A stretch of DNA of 64,000 nucleotides, from NCBI GenBank assembly GCA_965263485.1, contig CBDHHO010000004.1, positions 1,550,001 through 1,614,000 on the forward strand, given 5' to 3'. Below are positions 1 to 8,083 of this stretch, in pieces. Positions within the stretch are counted from its first letter, which is position 1, and every line of letters starts with the position of its first letter. The notes beneath the pieces were generated by a model that saw only the letters and a list, made by a program, of their open reading frames with translations, was not told where the DNA came from and ran no database searches. The DNA comes from Haliotispira sp965263485. GTDB taxonomy: Bacteria > Spirochaetota > Spirochaetia > SP-2023. The position numbers and the translations under genes are program-made.

Positions 1-4
1 GAAT

Positions 5-247
5 GTGACGATTGATGACAAAAAGCTGTATAGCGAGATCTTTGACAAAGTATACGGCATCAATTCTAGGTTGATCATCAACGATCGCGATTTGCAGGAT
101 ATTTACCTCCCCGATGAACAGGAAGGAAAGTTCTTTCTGGGAACCATTAACCTAGATAAAATAAACAGCTCCACCCGAATCAGTGTCAGTGAAGAATATG
201 TGGACAGCAGACATACGGTCAATGAGTACACTGTACGGATTCGCTGA
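5..247 (+). CDS. hypothetical protein, probably the 3' end of a gene cut by the window edge
   Basis: The frame is open from the first bases of the window to a TGA at 245-247, and the first possible start is a GTG at base 5, so the gene may begin upstream. The 80 visible residues are hydrophilic and slightly acidic, with no membrane segment and no motif I recognise. A small membrane protein gene follows after 40 bp with its own ribosome binding site. The function is unknown. The coding call rests only on frame openness, composition and its position before another gene. Confidence 0.5.
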   Translation: MTIDDKKLYSEIFDKVYGINSRLIINDRDLQDIYLPDEQEGKFFLGTINLDKINSSTRISVSEEYVDSRHTVNEYTVRIR

Positions 248-287
248 CTGCTGCGCACGTTTTGCAGCGGAAGTACAGGAGGTTTAG

Positions 288-440
288 ATGCCCAAAGCTA
301 AGCGAATCCGGCAGCGGGACCGAACGTTCTGGGGGTGGATTCAGCACACGTTTCTGAATCTGTCCTTTATTTTTCTCTCAGGTGCCGCTTTGATTTGTCT
401 GGGTCTGATCTATTGGTTGTTATATAATATCCGCTTGTAG
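288..440 (+). CDS. small single-pass membrane protein, 50 residues
   Basis: An ATG at 288 follows a good ribosome binding site (AGGAGG within 277-282). The protein has a very basic N-terminus (MPKAKRIRQRDR), then about 28 hydrophobic residues ending IYWLLYNIRL. This is the layout of a small inner-membrane protein with its N-terminus in the cytoplasm. No family is recognised. The TAG stop at 438-440 is also the start of the short repeat element that follows (TAGCTCTAAAAG). The last codon and stop may therefore have been supplied by that insertion, and the original C-terminus may have been different. Confidence 0.6.
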   Translation: MPKAKRIRQRDRTFWGWIQHTFLNLSFIFLSGAALICLGLIYWLLYNIRL

Positions 441-488
441 CTCTAAAAGTCCTAGTTTCGCGCGGGACCGGAATTTTTAGAGCTTCCC
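438..488 (+). repeat. short inverted-repeat element (minimal member of the intergenic family)
   Basis: The left end TAGCTCTAAAAGTCC and the right end GGAATTTTTAGAGCTTCCC form terminal inverted repeats around only about 15 bp. It lies between the small membrane protein and carA. It is an internally deleted member of the family described at 22151-22371. Confidence 0.7.
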
Positions 489-522
489 TGTTATGGGGCA
501 CAAATGGGGGGCAGTGTTTATA

Positions 523-1827
523 ATGCGAGATAATATATCAGAGCAGAGAGCTTTATTATTACTTGAAGATGGAAATTATTTTGTTGGAACTGGATTTGGA
601 TTTACCAATCGTATTACTCTGAAAGAAAGAGTTGTTACGGCACTTGAGCCGGACCGGCTCTGCGGGGAACTGTGCTTTAACACAGGTATGAGCGGCTATC
701 AGGAAGTTCTGAGCGATCCTTCCTACGCGGGGCAGATGATTTGTTTCAGTTTTCCGCACATCGGCAATGTCGGAGCCAACGCCCAAGACTATGAGTGTCC
801 CAGGCCGCACGCGCTGGGGCTGATCTGCCGCGAGTATCCGACCGAGCCTTCTAACTGGCGCAGCGAGCTAGGCCTGATTTCGTGGTTGAAACAGCACCGT
901 ATCAGCGGCATTTGTGGTATGGATACCAGAGCCTTGGTGCACCATCTGCGCGAGCGCGGCTCGCTGCGGGCTTTGCTGGGTACTTTTGCGCCGGAAGATT
1001 TCCTGCAGAGGGGGGACACTGGAAACATCAGAGCGGAGGTGCTGCAGCTGTTGTTGGCGCAGCTGCGGCGCAGCCCCGAAATGACCGGTCGGAATCTGAG
1101 CCCTGAGGTGAATGGAGCGCAGAGCGGAAACTACGATAAGCCGGTATTGGAGCAATGGCTGCCGTTGCAAACCGCGCATTATGTCGGGCGCGATGGGCCG
1201 GGGAATTCGGCTGTCCGGCGGGAACTACACGTTGTGGTGCTGGACTTTGGCATTAAAGCAAATATCTTGCAGTCCCTGTGCCGCTTTGCCACCAAAGTCA
1301 GTGTGCTGCCGCTCCCTGCTGCACCCGCTGACTCTGTGACAAAAGAGATGTGGCAGGACATCGTTTGTCTGCGCCCGGACGGCCTGTTTTTGTCCAACGG
1401 CCCCGGCGACCCGCAGCCGGTCTTCGAACAGGTGGACGGAGTACTGCAAGAGGCCTTTTCCGTAAAGCTGCCGGTCTTTGGCATCTGCTTGGGGCATCAG
1501 ATTCTGGCCTTGAGCTTGGGGGCTAAGACCCTGCACATGCACCACGGGCACCGGGGTATCAATCATCCGGTCTGGAACATGCAGCGCAATGCTCTAGAGA
1601 TCACTTCGCAGAATCACGGTTTTTGTGTCGCCGAAGAAGGACTGTCTGAGAGCTTGGAGGTTACCCACCGTTCGCTGTTTGACAGCAGTATTGAAGGGAT
1701 TCGCAGCCGAGAAATCCCGGCGTTCTCGGTGCAGTATCACCCCGAGTCATCGCCGGGGCCGCACGAGAGCCAGTATCTGTTTTGCGATTTTACCAGCTTG
1801 ATGGAAAAACACCCGAATGTCTTTTGA
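523..1827 (+). CDS. carA: carbamoyl phosphate synthase small (glutaminase) subunit
   Basis: CarA hydrolyses glutamine and passes ammonia to CarB for carbamoyl phosphate synthesis (pyrimidines and arginine). The N-terminal CarA domain starts at LLLLEDGNYFVGTGFG and carries the FNTGMSGYQE stretch. The C-terminal class I glutamine amidotransferase domain has SNGPGDP, the nucleophile Cys about 322 in FGICLGHQ, and the His/Glu pair in SVQYHPESS (about 406 and 408). I chose ATG 523 because a G-rich ribosome binding site lies about 10 bp upstream. The in-frame ATG at 493 has none and falls just after a repeat element. At 434 residues it is longer than E. coli CarA (382). It overlaps carB by 11 bp, so the two are co-translated. 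Confidence 0.95.
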   Translation: MRDNISEQRALLLLEDGNYFVGTGFGFTNRITLKERVVTALEPDRLCGELCFNTGMSGYQEVLSDPSYAGQMICFSFPHIGNVGANAQDYECPRPHALGLICREYPTEPSNWRSELGLISWLKQHRISGICGMDTRALVHHLRERGSLRALLGTFAPEDFLQRGDTGNIRAEVLQLLLAQLRRSPEMTGRNLSPEVNGAQSGNYDKPVLEQWLPLQTAHYVGRDGPGNSAVRRELHVVVLDFGIKANILQSLCRFATKVSVLPLPAAPADSVTKEMWQDIVCLRPDGLFLSNGPGDPQPVFEQVDGVLQEAFSVKLPVFGICLGHQILALSLGAKTLHMHHGHRGINHPVWNMQRNALEITSQNHGFCVAEEGLSESLEVTHRSLFDSSIEGIRSREIPAFSVQYHPESSPGPHESQYLFCDFTSLMEKHPNVF

Positions 1828-4800
1828 GTCATCGTTCGCGCACGAGGGAGCGGAGAGCTCTTTGTCTTCTTTGGCTGGTTTGCCGGACCCTTCCGTTAAT
1901 TTTCGCAAAATTCTGGTAATCGGAGCCGGGCCGATTGTGATCGGTCAGGCCTGCGAGTTCGATTATTCGGGAACTCAGGCCTGCCGCGCGCTCAAGGAAG
2001 TCGGCTTCCATGTAGTGTTGCTCAACTCCAATCCGGCCACCATCATGACCGACCCGGATCTGGCGCACCGCACCTATATTGAGCCCATCCGGCCCGAAGT
2101 GGTCGAGCAAATTATCGTCAATGAGAAGATTGAGGCATTGCTGCCCACTTTGGGAGGCCAGACAGCCCTAAACTGCGCCATAGAACTGGACCGCTTGGGA
2201 ATTTTGCAGCGTCACAACTGCAAGATGATCGGCATCACCATCGAGGCCATTCGCAAGGCGGAAGACCGCAGGCTCTTCGACCAGCTGATCCGCCAAATTG
2301 GTTTGCGTACACCACGCAATAGCGTGGTCAGCAGCATGGATGAGGCCTACCGGGCTCTGGAGCTAGTGGGGCTGCCCGCCATCATCCGCCCTTCTTTTAC
2401 TCTGGGGGGCAGCGGCGGCGGAGTGGCCTACAACCACGAGGAGTTTGAACAGATTGTACGCGGTGGCCTGGCCACCTCACCGGCCCGTCAGGTGCAGATC
2501 GATGAGTCGCTGTTGGGCTGGAAAGAATATGAACTGGAGGTGGTCCGCGACAAAAATGACAACTGCATCATCATCTGTTCGATTGAAAACATCGATCCGA
2601 TGGGCGTGCACACGGGCGACAGCATTACCGTGGCCCCTGCCCTGACCCTAACGGATAAAGAGTACCAACAGATGCGCGATGCGGCCTTTGCCATTTTGCG
2701 CGCGGTCGGTGTGGAAACGGGAGGCTCAAATGTGCAGTTCACCCTGAATCCGGTAAACGGTGAGCTGCTGGTCATCGAAATGAACCCCCGCGTCTCACGC
2801 TCTTCGGCCCTGGCCAGTAAGGCCACCGGTTTCCCGATTGCCAAGGTCGCAGCCCTTTTGGCCGTGGGCTATACTCTGGAACAAATCCCCAACTCCTGTA
2901 CCGGCGGGGTCACACCGATTTCGTTTGAGCCGACTCTGGACTATGTAGTTACGAAGATTCCACGCTTCAATTTTGAGAAATTCCCCGAAAGTCCGCGTCT
3001 ACTCGGCTCCTCGATGAAGGCTGTGGGCGAGGTAATGGCCATCGGTCGGAACTTTCTCGAGAGCCTGCAAAAGGCCTATCAGTCGCTGGAAGAAAACCAT
3101 TGCACTCTGAGCGAGCAGCACGAGCTGGAAGACAGGTCCGAGGCCGAAATCCTGAAATTGCTCTCCAAACCGCTGCCGGAACGGCTGCTGAACATAGTTC
3201 AGGCAATTCGCCAGGGTCTCAGTCTGGAGCAGATCCATCGGGTAACCTGCTTTGACCCTTGGTACTTGCAGCAGTTTGCCCGCTTTGTGGCTCTGGAGAA
3301 CGAATTGAAGGCAGCTGAGGCTCCGGATGCTGAGCTGCTGCTGCGCACAGCTCAGCACGGTTTCAGCCAGAAACGCATCGCGCAGCTGACCGGGCAGAGC
3401 CTGATTGAGCTGCGCCGACAGTACCGTGTCAGCGGCTTGAAGCGGGTATATAAATGCATCGACACTTGTGCCGCCGAATTTGAAAGCAGTACTCCCTATT
3501 TCTACAGCAGCTGGGAACGGGAGTTTCGCGCAGCGGACTCACAGAATGGAACTGCGGCTCTGTCCTACTGCGAGGCCCGGCCCAGCGAGCGGCAAAAGAT
3601 CATCATTCTGGGCAGCGGGCCCAACCGCATTGGCCAGGGCATCGAATTTGACTACGTCTGCGTACAGGGCATCTTTGGTTTGCAGCGTCTGGGCTACGAA
3701 GTAATTATTGTCAACTGCAACCCGGAAACCGTCTCCACCGACTATGATGTCGCTGACCGCTTGTACTTTGAACCGGTCGAACTGGAGTATGTGCTCGACA
3801 TTGTGGCGGTGGAGCAGAGCCGGGGCCAACTCAAGGGGGTGATCGTGCAATACGGCGGCCAGACCCCGTTGAAGCTGGCCAAGGGCTTGGAGGCCGCCGG
3901 GGTACCATTGCTGGGTCCTTCTCCCCGGATCATTGATCTGACCGAAGATCGCCAGGAGTTCAGCAAATTGCTCTCCCGGCTGGGCATCGTCCAGGCACCG
4001 CACGGTACGGCACAGAACACCGAAGAAGCCTGCGAGGTCGCGCGCGGGCTCGGCTATCCGGTGCTGGTGCGGCCCAGCTTTGTGCTGGGTGGCACCAAAA
4101 TGCGCATTCTGCACGCAGAGCATGAACTGTTGGACTATCTGAGTACGGCCCGGATTGACTACAGCGTCGGGCCCCTGTTGATCGATTCCTACTTGGAAAT
4201 GGCCACCGAGCTGGACATTGATGCCATCTGTGACGGCCAAAGAGTCCACATTGCCGGCATCATGGAGCATATCGAAGAAGCGGGAATTCATTCGGGCGAT
4301 TCGGCCTGTTCGCTGCCTCCGTTCTCGATTGAAGAGCATTACTTGGAGCGCGTGCGCGCCATTGTGGTAAAGCTGGCTCTGGAATTGAAAATCGAGGGTC
4401 TGATTAATATGCAGTTTGCTTTGTGTGGCGGCCATGGCAGTAGCGACCGTGAAATCTATTTATTGGAAGTCAATCCGCGGGCCAGCCGCACCACTCCGTT
4501 CGTGGCCAAGGCCACGGGCTTGCCCGTGGCTCAGGTCGGAGCCCAGATCATGGCGGGTAAGAAGTTGGACGAACTGTTGCCCGAAGAGGTGCTGGCGCAG
4601 CTTGATGTGCCCCACTATGCCATCAAAGAAGTGGTACTACCCTTCCGGCGTTTCCCGGAGTCCACGACTCTGTTGGGGCCGGAGATGAAGTCCACCGGCG
4701 AGGTGATGGGACTGAGTCAGGACTTTGCTCAGGCCTTCAGCAAGGCGTACCTGGCCGGAGACCAGCACCTGCCCTGCAACAGAAACAAACAGCACCGCAG

Positions 4801-5245
4801 CGGCCCGAAGAGCAACTGCGGCCTGATTCTGTTTGTGCTCCAAGATGCCGGACATTTGCAGTTGTGGCAGAAACTGGCCCGCTCTCTGTGCGATCTGGAG
4901 TTTGCCATCGGCCTGCTCGCTTCCCCGGAAGTTGAAGAGTGCTTCCAGGCTGAGGGGATACCCTTTCAGAATGTCCCTTCTGTGGGGGCACAGCGCCCTA
5001 ACGTACTGGATATGATTATCGACGATGAAGTGGCCCTGATCCTGAATCAGACGGCGCGGGATGAGGCACACAGCAGCGAGCACCGCAGAATCCGCCAGAT
5101 TGCGGTGGCCCATGACATTCCCTACACCACTACACTCAACGGTGCCCAAGCCCTAGTCGGGGCCATCAGCTGGTACGGTGAGAACCAGATCCAGACCCTC
5201 GCCCTGCAGGATTTGCTGCCGGTAATCGAGCTGCCGGGCCAGTAG
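1817..5245 (+). CDS. carB: carbamoyl phosphate synthase large subunit
   Basis: The protein has the duplicated CarB architecture. The first pre-ATP-grasp/ATP-grasp half starts at ILVIGAGPIVIGQACEFDYS (about 32) and the second at IIILGSGPNRIGQGIEFDY (about 595). FTLGGSGGGVAYN and LLEVNPRASRTTPF are the ATP/metal motifs of the two halves. A methylglyoxal synthase-like allosteric domain follows from about residue 1005. The 1142 residues exceed the usual 1070 or so, with the extra length in the N-terminus and in a loop before the last domain. The start overlaps the end of carA. Both phosphorylation reactions should be catalysed, since no key motif is missing. Confidence 0.96.
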   Translation: MSFESSFAHEGAESSLSSLAGLPDPSVNFRKILVIGAGPIVIGQACEFDYSGTQACRALKEVGFHVVLLNSNPATIMTDPDLAHRTYIEPIRPEVVEQIIVNEKIEALLPTLGGQTALNCAIELDRLGILQRHNCKMIGITIEAIRKAEDRRLFDQLIRQIGLRTPRNSVVSSMDEAYRALELVGLPAIIRPSFTLGGSGGGVAYNHEEFEQIVRGGLATSPARQVQIDESLLGWKEYELEVVRDKNDNCIIICSIENIDPMGVHTGDSITVAPALTLTDKEYQQMRDAAFAILRAVGVETGGSNVQFTLNPVNGELLVIEMNPRVSRSSALASKATGFPIAKVAALLAVGYTLEQIPNSCTGGVTPISFEPTLDYVVTKIPRFNFEKFPESPRLLGSSMKAVGEVMAIGRNFLESLQKAYQSLEENHCTLSEQHELEDRSEAEILKLLSKPLPERLLNIVQAIRQGLSLEQIHRVTCFDPWYLQQFARFVALENELKAAEAPDAELLLRTAQHGFSQKRIAQLTGQSLIELRRQYRVSGLKRVYKCIDTCAAEFESSTPYFYSSWEREFRAADSQNGTAALSYCEARPSERQKIIILGSGPNRIGQGIEFDYVCVQGIFGLQRLGYEVIIVNCNPETVSTDYDVADRLYFEPVELEYVLDIVAVEQSRGQLKGVIVQYGGQTPLKLAKGLEAAGVPLLGPSPRIIDLTEDRQEFSKLLSRLGIVQAPHGTAQNTEEACEVARGLGYPVLVRPSFVLGGTKMRILHAEHELLDYLSTARIDYSVGPLLIDSYLEMATELDIDAICDGQRVHIAGIMEHIEEAGIHSGDSACSLPPFSIEEHYLERVRAIVVKLALELKIEGLINMQFALCGGHGSSDREIYLLEVNPRASRTTPFVAKATGLPVAQVGAQIMAGKKLDELLPEEVLAQLDVPHYAIKEVVLPFRRFPESTTLLGPEMKSTGEVMGLSQDFAQAFSKAYLAGDQHLPCNRNKQHRSGPKSNCGLILFVLQDAGHLQLWQKLARSLCDLEFAIGLLASPEVEECFQAEGIPFQNVPSVGAQRPNVLDMIIDDEVALILNQTARDEAHSSEHRRIRQIAVAHDIPYTTTLNGAQALVGAISWYGENQIQTLALQDLLPVIELPGQ

Positions 5246-5599
5246 GCAGAACCGTGAAAATATTCTGTACTTGATAATACTTCGTAAAGTTTTCGGCCAT
5301 TTGATACGATATCTATGCCAATGACACTTTTTTGTCAGAGGGGGAGCTTCGGAAACTACTGTCCGGCGTTGAGCGGCAACTCTTTTATTGATAGCATATC
5401 AGTAGATATTGTGATCCCCGGTTTTGTGCCGGATCATTTTCGGCGATATGTCTCCTGTTTTGCTGTTGTGAAAGCTTGCTTTGCTTGGCAGTGTGAGAAA
5501 CTGTCTGGAATCTTGTCTTCGTTGTGCAAAATTTCCAGCGAGGAGCCGGAACATATCTTCAGCTGTATGGTGGCCTTAGCGTTAAAGCTACTGGCTAAA
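5246..5599. other. intergenic region with a doubtful 98-codon frame
   Basis: There is no recognisable gene here. A frame at 5315-5611 is open on the plus strand, but it has no ribosome binding site, is cysteine- and phenylalanine-rich without a pattern, and takes its stop from the end of the following repeat element. I treat it as non-coding or as the remnant of a gene truncated by the element. No clear terminator follows carB. Confidence 0.4.
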
Positions 5600-5830
5600 G
5601 GGCACCTCTAAAAAGATCGTAAGTTCGGCTTGGGATGAGGGTTCCGGACAGATCTGGCAGGTTCTCGGAGACAGGCAGGCTGGACTTTCGAGATTTTCAC
5701 GATAGCGAGATAAGGAGTGCCGGGCTGTACTTTGTTGTATAGCAAGGATTTCTTGGCAGCAGGTGGCCGTGCGCAGCAAGAGCTTTGCGGCGATTCTCGC
5801 CAAAGCTGCTATTCGCGAATACGATCGTAA
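5600..5830 (+). repeat. decayed member of the intergenic repeat family (left end only)
   Basis: A clear left terminus (GGGCACCTCTAAAAAGATCG) is followed by degenerate internal sequence: TTTTCACGATAGCGAGAT and TACTTTGTTGTATAGC match internal blocks of the full copies at 22018-22424. No right terminus is seen before flaA. The right boundary given is approximate. Confidence 0.55.
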
Positions 5831-5921
5831 ATCTGGCGGAAGTTACTCATCTCCGACAGTTTGCCGGGGCAATTTGCAGGAGATCCCGAAAGCATTTGAC
5901 AAAAATTGAGAAGGAGTTTAT

Positions 5922-6821
5922 ATGAAGCAAGCCGTATTGATTCTGTTTGCGACTGCATTTTTTCTGTTTGGCGGGGTTTCGCTCTGGGCCGAAGACCCTT
6001 TGTACGAAACGGTTACAGTTGAGACCTTTGACGGACCAGGTGCGAGCAAATTCCACAATGGAGCAACAGCGCGGATTCTGCAAGAGGATGGCAGTACGGA
6101 GATTGTCGATATTTCCGGCCAAGATGTGGTCTGGTATGTCGATAACTCGTTGGCCAGCCGCTATGCCACGGAAGATTTTCCGGTTTCGAAGTACACGAAT
6201 AGCTGGCCGATTGACCTGTTTGGAGTGAATCCCCAAGATTCAGAAACTTTGCAGACCTTTGGTATCCGGGTCAAATTTGATCGTCAAGGATACAATTACT
6301 TTGGCGTTTATACCGGTACAGAAATTGATGGCGAATGGTCTGCACAGGCCCTGCCTCTTTCCCCCGATGACCTGCCGGGTCGGATTAAAAATATCAATGT
6401 TTGGGTCTGGGGTGCCAATTACAACTACACTATTGAAATGCATGTGCGTGATTATCAGGGTGTGACTCACGTATTTCCGATGCACGTAGTCTCGGGCATA
6501 AATTATCAGCGTTATCGCTCCGGGAGTCTCCAGTTTGTCGGTTGGCGCAAAATGGCAGCGAATGTGCCGAACAATGTGCGACAGGACAGTAGTTACAGTT
6601 TGCAGGATTACCGTCTGAAATTTATCAAGTTTGTCGTGCGCACTGACCCCTATGAACGGGTAGATGATTTCTACATTTATTTTGACCAGATGCAGGTTAC
6701 CATTGATACGTATTCCAACTTCTATGATGGTAAGGACCTCGCTCAGCCGGAACGCATCAGAGACATCTGGGGCTCAGATGCTACTGGTGGGGACAATGCC
6801 AGCATTGAAGACGGCCAGTAA
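5922..6821 (+). CDS. flaA: flagellar filament outer layer protein FlaA (first copy)
   Basis: FlaA forms or decorates the sheath of spirochaete periplasmic flagellar filaments. A Sec signal peptide is visible (about 23 residues, ending SLWA, then EDPLYE). The FlaA signature blocks follow: TFGIRVKFDRQGYNYFGVY, INVWVWGANYNYTIEMHVRD (a near-invariant block), SLQFVGWRKM and VDDFYIYFDQM. The length (299) is normal for the family once an N-terminal extension is allowed for. The start has AAGGAG about 6 bp upstream. A second flaA gene follows after 27 bp, as in other spirochaetes with paired sheath genes, so co-transcription is likely. Confidence 0.93.
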   Translation: MKQAVLILFATAFFLFGGVSLWAEDPLYETVTVETFDGPGASKFHNGATARILQEDGSTEIVDISGQDVVWYVDNSLASRYATEDFPVSKYTNSWPIDLFGVNPQDSETLQTFGIRVKFDRQGYNYFGVYTGTEIDGEWSAQALPLSPDDLPGRIKNINVWVWGANYNYTIEMHVRDYQGVTHVFPMHVVSGINYQRYRSGSLQFVGWRKMAANVPNNVRQDSSYSLQDYRLKFIKFVVRTDPYERVDDFYIYFDQMQVTIDTYSNFYDGKDLAQPERIRDIWGSDATGGDNASIEDGQ

Positions 6822-6848
6822 ACTCAGGAAAAGGAGAATTGAAGAGGT

Positions 6849-7592
6849 ATGAAGAAATATCGTATGACTTTGCTCAGCATTCTGAGCCTGATGTTGCTTG
6901 GTCTGGTGGGTTCTGTTCTGTTTGCTCAAGATGCTGGCGACATTGATGCCGATCCCACTTATCTGGATCAGACGCAGGCGCAGCAGAACATCAAAGAATT
7001 CCCGATCCGCAGTTTCGAAGACGAGGGTTTCTGGAGTGGTTATTTTTCGCGTGACAACGGTCTGATTCAGACTCGCACCCGGATCTCGGCCGGTCCTCAG
7101 GCCAAGCCTCCGTTGCCGACTGTCGAGGGTGAAGGCTCGGACAACACCGCAAACAACGACAGTAATATCTTGGGCGTGCGGATCGACTTCCGGCGCCGTG
7201 CTGTCGGTGAAGCCTTTGTGTTGCCGTTACGTCCGGTGCCGATTGAAGGTACGGTCAAAACGGTTTCGGTTTGGGTTGCGGGTCGCAATTCTACGCATGT
7301 CCTGAAGCTGGTGGTCCGTGACCGCTTTGGCAATCGTGCTGAGCTCTACATGGGAAAACTGGACTTTTTGGGCTGGAAAAAAATGACGGCAGCTATACCG
7401 CCCTATCTCAAACAGCGCGACTTCCATTACGGCAATATAGGTACGGGTCTGTTGATTGAGTCATTCAAGATCGAAACCAGCTTGAAGGATTCCTACGGAA
7501 CATTATATGTGTATTTCGATGATCTGCGTGCTACCACTGACCTCTTTGGTATTGATGCCAAAGATCCGGATGATCCTTCTGACAATTGGTGA
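6849..7592 (+). CDS. flaA: flagellar filament outer layer protein FlaA-like (second copy)
   Basis: The protein is 247 residues with a signal peptide (MKKYRMTLLSILSLMLLG...SVLFAQ, cut before DAG). It has the FlaA pattern in shorter form: LGVRIDFRRR, VKTVSVWVAGRNSTHVLKL, KLDFLGWKKM and LYVYFDDLRATTD. It differs enough from the upstream copy to be a separate sheath subunit rather than a recent duplicate. It lies 27 bp downstream of that copy and is followed by a strong terminator, so the two form a bicistronic unit. The second half of the protein is rich in aspartate at the very end (AKDPDDPSDNW). Confidence 0.9.
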   Translation: MKKYRMTLLSILSLMLLGLVGSVLFAQDAGDIDADPTYLDQTQAQQNIKEFPIRSFEDEGFWSGYFSRDNGLIQTRTRISAGPQAKPPLPTVEGEGSDNTANNDSNILGVRIDFRRRAVGEAFVLPLRPVPIEGTVKTVSVWVAGRNSTHVLKLVVRDRFGNRAELYMGKLDFLGWKKMTAAIPPYLKQRDFHYGNIGTGLLIESFKIETSLKDSYGTLYVYFDDLRATTDLFGIDAKDPDDPSDNW

Positions 7593-7630
7593 TTTGATTG
7601 TGTGAAACTCATCTGGTGTTCACTTCTGAA

Positions 7631-7661
7631 ACACTCCAAGTTTTGGCTTGGAGTGTTTTTC
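7631..7661 (+). terminator. rho-independent terminator of the flaA pair
   Basis: A 10-bp perfect stem (ACACTCCAAG / CTTGGAGTGT) with a 6-nt loop is followed by TTTTT. It lies 38 bp after the second flaA stop. Confidence 0.9.
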
Positions 7662-7908
7662 TATGCAATCCTAAAACAGACGTAAATGTCGGAATGCGCG
7701 TGTTTGAGCCTAGGATATAGCAGCAGACTGCGGCAATAAGCTTTCCAGCCATATTTCACGACAGCGGGGAAGGGAAGTCGAAGATTATCTTTTGTTCTAT
7801 GGCCTAGTCAGGGGAGACTGCAAGCCAGCTGTCATTCTTTTAGCGGTTGGTTTTTTCTTTTCCATGCGCGGGAATATTTGGCCCGATGTTTGCTTTGGGG
7901 AATGATAA
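7662..7908. other. intergenic region without a gene
   Basis: No convincing frame is seen. A short stretch (ATATTTCACGACAGCGGGGAAGG around 7750-7772) resembles an internal block of the intergenic repeat family, so part of this region may be an older decayed copy. Any promoter for glnN should lie here, but I could not pick one with confidence. Confidence 0.4.
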
Positions 7909-8068
7909 GGGGACCTCTAAAAATTCCAGTTACGCGTGGAATCGCGATCTTTTCCGCGAGAAAAAGGTTCTGCCTTGCGGCAGAATTTGTAGGTTGTGGC
8001 CTGCTGCGCCGCACGCACTGCCTGCCGTTGGCAACTCATTTCAATACAGCAAAGTGTTAGAGGTTCCC
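7909..8068 (+). repeat. member of the intergenic inverted-repeat family upstream of glnN
   Basis: The left end is GGGGACCTCTAAAAATTCC and the right end is GTTAGAGGTTCCC. The inside includes the block AAAAGGTTCTGCCTTGCGGCAG found in the copies at 22151 and 30529. The right end stops 2 bp before the AAGGGAGG ribosome binding site of glnN, so the element lies in its untranslated leader. Confidence 0.8.
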
Positions 8069-8083
8069 TAAAGGGAGGATAAT

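Noticed and set aside
3539..4435. 298-codon frame antisense to carB
   Set aside because: It is a shadow of the carB reading frame; carB is certain.
5315..5611. 98-codon frame between carB and flaA
   Set aside because: It has no ribosome binding site and no recognisable pattern, and its stop lies in a repeat end.
5880..5915. TTGACA upstream of flaA as a -35 box
   Set aside because: It lies too close to the start codon to leave room for a -10 box and transcription start.
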